Assembly (NCBI GenBank): GCA_027318645.1
Contig: DAHVOV010000133.1
Location: forward strand, 1-46,634
Origin: Candidatus Aminicenantota bacterium
Lineage (GTDB): Bacteria > Acidobacteriota > Aminicenantia > UBA2199
Direction: 5' to 3'
DNA length: 46,634 nt
Positions within the stretch are counted from its first letter, which is position 1. Each line of letters begins with the position of its first letter. Positions 40,657-46,634 of this stretch are shown here, piece after piece. The notes under the pieces were generated by a model. It was not told the DNA's origin. It did not search any database and worked only from the letters and a program-made list of their open reading frames with translations. The position numbers and the translations under genes are program-made.

Positions 40657-41556
40657 ATGTCCGGCATGATCGGCGAGGTCGCGGCCCTGCTCACGGCGTT
40701 CTGCTGGTCGTTCAACTCGGTGGTCTTCACCCTGGCCGGCCGCCGGGTGGGGTCGGTCACCGTCAACGCCCTGCGCCTGTGGATCGCCGTCCCGGCGCTG
40801 CTGCTGGTGCACGGGCTTCTCTTCGGGACGCCGTTCCCCTTCGCCATCGAGCCGGCGCGCCTGCTCTGGCTGGGCGCCTCGGGGGTGGTCGGCTTCGTCG
40901 TCGGCGACGCCATGCTCTTCGAGTCCTTCCTGCTGATCGGCCCGCGCCTGGCCATGCTGTTGGCGCTGCTGGTGCCGGTGTTCGGCGCGGCGCTGGCCTG
41001 GGTGTTCCTGGGCGAGACGCTGCAGCCCCTGGAGATCGCGGCCATCCTGCTGACCATCGGCGGCATTGCCTGGGTGGTGGCCGAGGGGAACGCCGGCGGC
41101 GCTGCGCCCCCGGCGCGGCATTATGGCCGGGGGATATGGCTGGCCATCGGCGGGGCGGTCGGGCAGGCGGTGGGGCTCCTGTTCTCCCGGCAGGGGCTCG
41201 CCGGCGGCTACTCGGCCATCTCCGCCACGCTCGTCCGCGTCAGCGTTGCCGCCGTAGTGCTGGCCCTGGCCGGCTTGGCGCGGGGCACGCTCCGCCGGCA
41301 CTTGGCTGGGCTGAAGGACAGGAAGGCGCTGCTGGAGATCAGCGCCGGGGCGCTGACCGGCCCGGCCCTGGGCGTCATCCTGTCCCTGGTGGCCATCGCC
41401 CATGCCTCGATCGGCGTCGCCTCGACGCTGATGTCGCTCACGCCGGTGCTGCTGCTGCCGGTTTCCCATTTCCTCTTCCGCGAGAGGATCTCCCCGCGCG
41501 CGATCGCCGGCACGATGGCGGCCCTGATGGGCGTCGTGCTGCTGTTCCTTACCTGA
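40657..41556 (+). CDS. EamA/DMT-family transporter
   Basis: A 299-residue membrane protein with ten hydrophobic segments in two EamA repeats. The repeat starts GEVAALLTAFCWSFNSVVF and the second-repeat GIWLAIGGAVGQAVGLLFSR are typical, as are the LLIGPRLAMLLALLVPVFGA and STLMSLTPVLLLP segments. Members export amino acids, nucleotides or other metabolites; the substrate is not evident. ATG at 40657 has GAGG eight bases upstream; ATG at 40621 would overlap the -10 and is rejected. No intrinsic terminator on its own strand; the hairpin downstream belongs to the opposite gene. Confidence 0.9.
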   Translation: MSGMIGEVAALLTAFCWSFNSVVFTLAGRRVGSVTVNALRLWIAVPALLLVHGLLFGTPFPFAIEPARLLWLGASGVVGFVVGDAMLFESFLLIGPRLAMLLALLVPVFGAALAWVFLGETLQPLEIAAILLTIGGIAWVVAEGNAGGAAPPARHYGRGIWLAIGGAVGQAVGLLFSRQGLAGGYSAISATLVRVSVAAVVLALAGLARGTLRRHLAGLKDRKALLEISAGALTGPALGVILSLVAIAHASIGVASTLMSLTPVLLLPVSHFLFRERISPRAIAGTMAALMGVVLLFLT

Positions 41557-41627
41557 GCCCGGCGCCCCCGCGGGAACGGGCGCGCGGCCCGCTCGCCAGG
41601 GCCCGGTTTCCTGGATTTTCCCCCGAT

Positions 41628-41661
41628 AAAAAAACAGGCCGCGACCTCGCGGTCGCGGCCT
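41628..41661 (-). terminator. strong intrinsic terminator of HU-type gene
   Basis: On the minus strand, an 11-base-pair perfect stem (AGGCCGCGACC arms), 4-base loop, then seven T. It ends 28 bases past the HU stop. Confidence 0.93.
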
Positions 41662-41689
41662 CGTTGCCAGTCGGGTCGCTTTCCCGGTC

Positions 41690-41971
41690 TTAACCGAGGA
41701 TGGCGTCCTTGCAGGCCTTGGCGACGCGGAACTTCACCACGCGCTTGGCCGGGATCTTGATGGCTTCGCCGGTGGCGGGGTTGCGGCCCATGCGCGCCTT
41801 GCGGTTGACCAGCACGAGCTTGCCCAGGCCGGGGACGGTGAAGCCGTTCTTGGCGTTCTTGTACGCCATGATCGCCAGGGTGTCGATGGCCTCCCCGGCC
41901 TGCTTCTTGGTGATCCCGGTCTTCTCCGCGACTCCGGCCACGATCTGACTCTTGGTCATTGCTTTCGCCAT
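41690..41971 (-). CDS. HU-family nucleoid DNA-binding protein
   Basis: A 93-residue HU/IHF-type protein of normal length. The start MTKSQIVAGVAEKTGITKKQ, the VPGLGKLVLVNRKARMGRNP arm region (DNA-intercalating arms including the conserved proline of RNPATGE) and the KVVKFRVAKACKD-like end fit HU. It binds and bends DNA nonspecifically and compacts the chromosome. The MAKA prefix precedes the usual MTKSQ start; both ATGs are possible, with AAAAGGAGA placed best for 41971. It has a clear promoter at 42035-42063 and a strong terminator at 41628-41661, so it forms its own unit. Confidence 0.95.
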   Translation of the reverse strand: MAKAMTKSQIVAGVAEKTGITKKQAGEAIDTLAIMAYKNAKNGFTVPGLGKLVLVNRKARMGRNPATGEAIKIPAKRVVKFRVAKACKDAILG

Positions 41972-42034
41972 GCGTTCATCTCCTTTTGTGAATTTGTCGT
42001 GGAAGTTCGAGCCCTCTCCACGATCCTGGCCGGA

Positions 42035-42063
42035 ACTATAAACAAATCCCCAAGGAAAATCAA
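42035..42063 (-). promoter_or_regulatory. promoter of HU-type gene
   Basis: On the minus strand TTGATT (42058-42063), 17-base spacer, TATAGT (42035-42040). The leader is about 57 bases and AAGGAGA lies at its end. Confidence 0.8.
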
Positions 42064-42107
42064 GCCCCGTCGCGATTTTTCTGATGCCGGGCGCGGCGGC
42101 CGCTCGA

Positions 42108-42136
42108 TTGACAAGTCGCGGACGCTTGGTGATAAT
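42108..42136 (+). promoter_or_regulatory. promoter of membrane protein gene 42196
   Basis: TTGACA at 42108-42113, 17-base spacer, GATAAT at 42131-42136. The predicted leader (about 53 bases) contains an 8-bp hairpin at 42149-42171. Confidence 0.78.
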
Positions 42137-42148
42137 CCGCTGCACAAG

Positions 42149-42171
42149 CCGGGCGTGCGCAAAACGCCCGG
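42149..42171 (+). promoter_or_regulatory. leader hairpin upstream of gene 42196
   Basis: CCGGGCGT and its exact complement ACGCCCGG with a 7-base loop, 14 bases before the AGGAGG ribosome site at 42185-42190. A CTTTCCCG stretch follows. It could be an attenuator or simply a stable leader. Confidence 0.5.
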
Positions 42172-42195
42172 ACTTTCCCGTGACAGGAGGAATCC

Positions 42196-42906
42196 ATGGC
42201 GGCAATGGTCGATCGCTCCATCCTGGTGCTGCGCTGGCCCTTGTCGAAGCGCCGCCTGGTGCGCACGCTGGCGATCATCTCCTGCGTCCTTTTCCTGGCC
42301 GGGCTGCAGGGCCAGGCCGTCCGCTTCCGCACCGGGGACGGCCATCTCTGGGGCTTCACGCCGAAGTTCGACCTTGATGGCGAGATGAACGTCCCGACCT
42401 GGTACTCTTCCGCCCTCTTCGCCCTGTGCGGGCTCCTGAGCCTGCGCGCGGCCGCGGCCGAAACCGAAGCGGGCCGACGCCGGCGGTGGCGGCTGCTGGG
42501 CTGGAGCTTCTTCGTGTGCTCGGTCGACGAAGTGGCGGCCTGCCATGAAATGCTCGTGGGACCCACACGGGAGCTGCTGCATGCCGGCGGCCTCCTTTAC
42601 TTCGCGTGGGTGGTCCCGCTGTCCCTGCTCGTGTGCGTCCTGGCCGCTTATCTTGCGCCCCTCTTCCTCCGCCTCCCCCCAAGGCTGCGCCGCGACTTCA
42701 TCCTGGCCGCGCTGGTCTTTCTTGCCGGCAGCCTGGGGCTGGAGATGATCGGCGGCGCCTACGTGGAGGTCCACGGCCCCGACCACTTCGCTTACAGCCT
42801 CATCGCCCATTTCGAGGAGCTCCTCGAGTTTTTCGGCCAGGTGTTGTTCATCCGCGCCGCCCTGGAACTGCCGGTCCTGCAAGGACATGCCCGGCCGTCC
42901 GCCTGA
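42196..42906 (+). CDS. multi-pass membrane protein with conserved-looking Asp/Glu/His in spans
   Basis: A 236-residue protein with about six hydrophobic segments. No family recognised with confidence. Charged residues lie inside or beside spans: SVDEVAACHEM (around residue 114), GSLGLEMIGGAYVE (about 180) and HFEELLEFFGQ (about 208). A scattered Asp/Glu/His set like this is what one sees in membrane hydrolases and some transporters that bind a metal; the idea is inference. AGGAGG at 42185-42190 supports the ATG at 42196. It is divergent from the HU gene. The leader contains the hairpin at 42149-42171. Confidence 0.7.
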   Translation: MAAMVDRSILVLRWPLSKRRLVRTLAIISCVLFLAGLQGQAVRFRTGDGHLWGFTPKFDLDGEMNVPTWYSSALFALCGLLSLRAAAAETEAGRRRRWRLLGWSFFVCSVDEVAACHEMLVGPTRELLHAGGLLYFAWVVPLSLLVCVLAAYLAPLFLRLPPRLRRDFILAALVFLAGSLGLEMIGGAYVEVHGPDHFAYSLIAHFEELLEFFGQVLFIRAALELPVLQGHARPSA

Positions 42907-42938
42907 ATGCCGTGCCTGGCGCCTTTTTGCCCCCTTTA

Positions 42939-42947
42939 TGATATAGT
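42939..42947 (+). promoter_or_regulatory. extended -10 of GH29-GH3 operon
   Basis: TGA-TATAGT at 42939-42947, an extended -10 with no good -35. Predicted leader about 22 bases with TTGGAG before the ATG at 42975. Confidence 0.55.
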
Positions 42948-42974
42948 CGGATTTTCCTCCGGCTTGGAGTGAAC

Positions 42975-44432
42975 ATGACAAGGCATCTTGCGATCCTGGG
43001 ACTCTTGCTGCTGGCGGCGGCGCCGCTGTTCGCGCAGGAGGAGCGCTACGTGCCGGAGACCGATCCCCTGGTGCTGGCGAAGCTGTCGCGCTGGCAGGAC
43101 GCCAAGTTCGGCCTGCTCATGCACTGGGGGCCGTACAGCCAGTGGGGCGTGGTGGAGTCGTGGTCGATCTGCCCCGAGGACGAGGATTGGTGCCGCCGGG
43201 ACGGCGCCGACTACGCCGCCTACGTCCGGAGATACGAGGCGCTGAAGACCACCTTCGATCCCGTTCTCTTCGACCCGGAGCGCTGGGCGGCCGCCGCCCG
43301 GGACGCCGGCATGAGGTACGTCGTCTTCACCACCAAGCATCACGACGGATTCTGCATGTTCGACAGCCGGCTGACCGACTACAAGGTCACGTCGCCCGGC
43401 TGCCCTTTCCATTCTCGCCCCAAGGCCAACGTCGCCCGGGAGGTGTTCGCCGCCTTCCGCCGGGCCGGCTTCATGATTGGCGCCTATTTCTCCAAGCCCG
43501 ACTGGCACAGCGAATATTACTGGTGGCCGAGTTTCCCGCCGCGCGACCGCAACGTGAACTATGACCCGGCCCTCTACCCGGAGCGCTGGGCGAAGTTCCG
43601 CGAGTTCACCCACGGCCAGGTCATGGAGCTGATGTCCGGCTACGGCCGCATGGACATCCTGTGGCTCGACGGCGGCTGGGTGCGGGCGCGGCTCCCCCAG
43701 GAGCGCGAGGAGGATTACCTGCAGGATGCGCGGCGCTCGGAGTCGGGCTTCCTCAAGCGCGGCTACGTCAGCCAGGACATCGGCATGGAGGAACTGGCGG
43801 CCAAGTGCCGCCGCGAGCAGCCCGGGCTGATCATCGTCGATCGCGCCGTTCCCGGGAAGTTCCAGAATTACCTGACCCCCGAGAACCAGGTGCCGGAACG
43901 GCCGCTGGCCGGGCCGTGGGAATCATGCATCATCTCCGGCGGCGGCTGGTCCTACACGCCGCAGGCGAGGTACATGGACGGACGCCGGGCCGTCCACCTG
44001 CTCGTCGACGTCGTGGCCAAGGGCGGCAACCTGCTGCTCAACATCGCGCCCGGCCCCGACGGCGCCTGGCAGCCGGGGGCCTACGCCCTGCTGCGCGAGT
44101 ACGGGGACTGGTTGAAGGTCAACGGCGAGGCGATCTACGCCACCCGGCCGCAGCCTCCCTACTCGGAAGGAAGCGTGCGCCTGACCCGCGGCCGGGACGG
44201 CAGCGCCTACTTCGTGGTGCTGGCCGGGAGCGATGGCGCCATGCCCCTCGAGGTGGCCGTGCGCGCGCATCGCCCCGTTGCCGGCGCCAGGGTGACCCTG
44301 CTGGGCGCGCGGGGCAGGCTGTCGTGGCGACGCGGCGCCGATGGCTTCACGGTCAAGCTTCCCGAGAGGGCCCGCCGCTCCCCTCCCTGCCGCCATGCCT
44401 GGGTCGTCAAGGTCTCGGCCCTCGAGCGCTAG
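42975..44432 (+). CDS. secreted alpha-L-fucosidase, GH29
   Basis: A 485-residue protein with a signal peptide (1-20, ending LFAQ) and a GH29 catalytic domain. The blocks KFGLLMHWGPYSQWGVVESW, YVVFTTKHHDGFCMFDS, DYKVTSPGCPF and MDILWLDGGW are characteristic; the nucleophile is D232 of the last block. A C-terminal beta domain (about 390-485) closes the protein. It should release L-fucose from glycans outside the cytoplasm. TTGGAG lies five bases upstream of the ATG at 42975; a GTG two codons earlier is possible. A GH3 gene starts 10 bases after its stop, so the two enzymes are made together for glycan breakdown. Confidence 0.93.
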   Translation: MTRHLAILGLLLLAAAPLFAQEERYVPETDPLVLAKLSRWQDAKFGLLMHWGPYSQWGVVESWSICPEDEDWCRRDGADYAAYVRRYEALKTTFDPVLFDPERWAAAARDAGMRYVVFTTKHHDGFCMFDSRLTDYKVTSPGCPFHSRPKANVAREVFAAFRRAGFMIGAYFSKPDWHSEYYWWPSFPPRDRNVNYDPALYPERWAKFREFTHGQVMELMSGYGRMDILWLDGGWVRARLPQEREEDYLQDARRSESGFLKRGYVSQDIGMEELAAKCRREQPGLIIVDRAVPGKFQNYLTPENQVPERPLAGPWESCIISGGGWSYTPQARYMDGRRAVHLLVDVVAKGGNLLLNIAPGPDGAWQPGAYALLREYGDWLKVNGEAIYATRPQPPYSEGSVRLTRGRDGSAYFVVLAGSDGAMPLEVAVRAHRPVAGARVTLLGARGRLSWRRGADGFTVKLPERARRSPPCRHAWVVKVSALER

Positions 44433-44442
44433 GAAGGCCGGG

Positions 44443-46634
44443 ATGCGGGTCGCCCCGCTCCTCCTGCTGCTGGCCGCCGCCGGCTTCCTCGCGCCACCGG
44501 GCCGCGCCGCGGGGCCGGAGTGCCGCTTCCCCTTCCAGGACCCCGACCTGGGCCTGGACGAGCGCGTCGCCGACCTCGTCTCGCGCCTGACGCTGGAGGA
44601 GAAAGTGGCCCAGCTGATGCACACGGCGCCGGCGGTCCCGCGCCTGGGCGTTCCGGAGTACAGCTGGTGGAGCGAGGCGCTGCACGGGGTGGCGCGCTCG
44701 GGAGAGGCGGTCACCGTCTTCCCGCAGGCGATCGCCCTGGCCGCGACCTTCGATGACGACGCGGTCCGGCGGCTCGGCGACATCACCGCCACCGAGGCGC
44801 GGGCCATCTTCAACGAGGACCGCCGCCTGGGGCGGGCGGCGCGCATGTACCGCGGCCTGACCGTCTGGACGCCCAACGTCAACATCTTCCGCGACCCGCG
44901 CTGGGGCCGCGGCCAGGAGACCTACGGCGAGGACCCGTTCCTGACGGCGCGCCTGGGCCTGGCCATGGTCCGCGGCCTGCAGGGCGACGACCCGCGCCGC
45001 CTCAAGCTGGCGGCCTGCGCCAAGCACTTCGCCGTCCACAGCGGCCCCGAGAGCCGGCGCCACCGCATCGACGTGCACACCAGCGACTACGATCTCTGGG
45101 ACACGTACCTGCCGGCCTTCCGCGAGCTGGTGGTCCGCGGCGGCGTCAGCGGGGTCATGTGCGCCTACAACCGCTTCCGCTCCCAGCCCTGCTGCGCCAG
45201 CGACGCCCTGCTGACCGACATCCTCCGCCGCCGCTGGGGGTTCGCCGGCACCGTCACCAGCGACTGCTGGGCGCTGGACGATTTTCTCAAGGAGCACCGG
45301 ACCCATGACAGCGAGCGCGCGGCGGCGCTCGACGCCCTGCGGCACGAGGTCGACCTCGAGTGCGGCGGCTCCTACGGCCTGCCCGCCGCCGAGGCGAAGC
45401 CCGGCGTCCTCGGCGCCCTGCTGGCCGCCGTGCGCGACGGCGTGGTCGAGGAGCGGGCCATCGACCGGGCGCTTTGCCGGCTCTTCTCCGTCCGCTTCCG
45501 GCTGGGGCTCTTCGATCCCCCGGAGCGGGCGCCGTACGCCGGCATCCCGTACTCGGCGCTGAACCGCCCCGAGCACCAGGAGCACGCCCTGCGCCTGGCC
45601 CGGGAGTCGATCGTGCTGCTGAAGAACGACCGCTCGCTCCTGCCGCTGCGGGCGGAGCGGCTCCGCTGCGTCGCCGTCGTCGGGCCGAACGCCGACGACC
45701 GCCGCACGCCGCTGGGGAACTACCACGGCGAGCCGCTGCGGGTGATCACGCCGCTGGCTGCCATCCGCGCCAAGCTGGCAGGGAAGGCCGAGCTTCTCTA
45801 CGCCCGGGGCACGGGCTGGCTCGCCCCCGGGCCCGGCGATGAGCCGTTCGCCCTCCTGGCCGGCCGCCTGCGGCGGGCCGACGTGATCGTCTTCGTCGGC
45901 GGCCTGTCGCCGACCCTGGAGGGGGAGGAGGGCGACGCCGCCGGCGACGACAGCGAGGGCTTCTTCCGCGGCGACCGCACCCGCATCATCCTGCCGCCGG
46001 CGCAGACCCGGCTCCTGCGGCAATTGCAGGGGCTGGGCAAGCCCGTGGTGCTGGCGGTCATGGCGGGCGGCGCCGTCGCCATGGAGTGGGAGGCGTCCCG
46101 CCTCGACGCCATTCTCATGGCCTGGTACGGCGGCCAGGCCGGCGGCCAGGCCCTGGCCGATGTCCTGTTCGGCGATGCCTGCCCGTCCGGCCGCCTGCCG
46201 GTCACCTTCTACCGCCGCGACGGCGACCTGCCGCCGTTCGACGACTACTCCATGGCGAACCGCACCTACCGCTATTTCCGCGGCCGGCCGCTCTACCCCT
46301 TCGGCCACGGCCTGAGCTACACGCGCTTCGCCTATTCCGGCCTGCGCGCGCCGGCTCGTGCGGCGACCGGGGAGGCGATCGCCGTGTCGGCGCTGGTGCG
46401 CAACCGCGGCCGCCGCGCCGGCGACGAGGTCGTGCAGCTCTATGTCCGCCACGTCGCGGCGCCGGCGCCCGCCCCGCGCCTCTCCCTGCGGGGGTTCCAG
46501 CGCGTCCGCCTGGGGCCGGGCGAGCGCCGCCGCGTCGAGTTCCGCCTGGGCCCCGAGAATCTGGCGCGGGTCGACGCCGGCGGCCGCCGCTTCCAGGCGC
46601 CGGGCCTCGTCGAGATCCACGTCGGCGGCGGCCA
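44443..46634 (+). CDS. GH3 beta-xylosidase/glucosidase, cut by window end
   Basis: At least 730 residues; the frame runs past the right edge. A signal peptide (1-24) precedes the GH3 N-terminal barrel: FQDPDLGLDERVADLVSRLT, EYSWWSEALHGVA, FRDPRWGRGQETYGEDPF, CAKHFAVHSGPE, and the nucleophile D274 in VTSDCWALDDF. The second alpha/beta domain follows (SIVLLKNDRSLLPL, GGLSPTLEGEEGD, MAWYGGQAGGQALADVLFG) and a fibronectin-III-like end domain begins after PLYPFGHGLSYTRFAYS. The HKD-type order and the SDCW nucleophile block fit the beta-xylosidase-leaning subgroup. Almost the complete protein is present; the last residues are missing. It is expressed with the fucosidase. Confidence 0.92.
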   Translation, partial: MRVAPLLLLLAAAGFLAPPGRAAGPECRFPFQDPDLGLDERVADLVSRLTLEEKVAQLMHTAPAVPRLGVPEYSWWSEALHGVARSGEAVTVFPQAIALAATFDDDAVRRLGDITATEARAIFNEDRRLGRAARMYRGLTVWTPNVNIFRDPRWGRGQETYGEDPFLTARLGLAMVRGLQGDDPRRLKLAACAKHFAVHSGPESRRHRIDVHTSDYDLWDTYLPAFRELVVRGGVSGVMCAYNRFRSQPCCASDALLTDILRRRWGFAGTVTSDCWALDDFLKEHRTHDSERAAALDALRHEVDLECGGSYGLPAAEAKPGVLGALLAAVRDGVVEERAIDRALCRLFSVRFRLGLFDPPERAPYAGIPYSALNRPEHQEHALRLARESIVLLKNDRSLLPLRAERLRCVAVVGPNADDRRTPLGNYHGEPLRVITPLAAIRAKLAGKAELLYARGTGWLAPGPGDEPFALLAGRLRRADVIVFVGGLSPTLEGEEGDAAGDDSEGFFRGDRTRIILPPAQTRLLRQLQGLGKPVVLAVMAGGAVAMEWEASRLDAILMAWYGGQAGGQALADVLFGDACPSGRLPVTFYRRDGDLPPFDDYSMANRTYRYFRGRPLYPFGHGLSYTRFAYSGLRAPARAATGEAIAVSALVRNRGRRAGDEVVQLYVRHVAAPAPAPRLSLRGFQRVRLGPGERRRVEFRLGPENLARVDAGGRRFQAPGLVEIHVGGG

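Noticed and set aside
41628-41661. Terminator for the plus-strand EamA gene
   Set aside because: The T tract is on the minus-strand side only, so the hairpin serves the HU-type gene.

Overview
The window reads as a chromosomal segment of a high-GC, Gram-negative-type bacterium. It has outer-membrane beta-barrel proteins, an RND/TolC efflux operon, lipoprotein signal peptides and clear sigma70-type promoters. The mix of DUF5916 and CBM9-like surface proteins, a Tricorn-type peptidase, DUF4832, GH29/GH3 and KNH-like repeat proteins recalls Acidobacteriota/Aminicenantota-like uncultured lineages. That placement is inference from gene content; no rRNA or tRNA is present to anchor it. About 41 protein genes are supported, no gene-free stretch exceeds 300 bases, and there is no CRISPR array.

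Left part (1-8.1 kb): the C-terminal scrap of an IS integrase; a zinc-ribbon/membrane-anchored thioredoxin followed by an OsmC-like gene; a minus-strand operon of two secreted von Willebrand A proteins; then gatE-gatD, the archaeal-type glutamyl-tRNA(Gln) amidotransferase, under a near-consensus promoter. From 8.1 to 16.3 kb comes an accessory stretch with patches of visibly lower GC: an M50-like mini membrane peptidase, a SUMF1-like protein, an unrecognised secreted protein, an alpha/beta hydrolase, an 884-residue DUF5916 outer-membrane protein and a KNH/DNRLRE-type secreted protein.

Centre (16.3-34 kb): minus-strand genes for a small unknown protein, a sulfatase-fold membrane protein and a DUF4832 lipoprotein. 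These are followed by a plus-strand TetR / adaptor / RND pump / TolC operon with a palindromic operator at its promoter. Next come a secreted EndoU-like nuclease with a small YacL-like partner gene (candidate toxin and immunity), a second KNH-repeat protein, several secreted or membrane unknowns, a CBM9-like protein and a MATE exporter.

Right part (34-46.6 kb): DUF169; a Tricorn-type peptidase split by a single in-frame UGA; flavin reductase-like and CAP-domain genes; small membrane proteins; an EamA exporter; an HU-type DNA-binding protein with a strong terminator; an unknown multi-pass protein; and a secreted alpha-L-fucosidase (GH29) plus beta-xylosidase-type GH3 operon that runs off the window.

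A cross-cutting pattern is promoter geometry. At least seven genes have a -10 hexamer ending exactly six bases before the ATG and no Shine-Dalgarno sequence, which predicts leaderless mRNAs. Other genes carry ordinary leaders with AGGAGG-type sites. Many secreted hydrolases, surface beta-proteins and exporters suggest a polymer-degrading heterotroph; this is inference.
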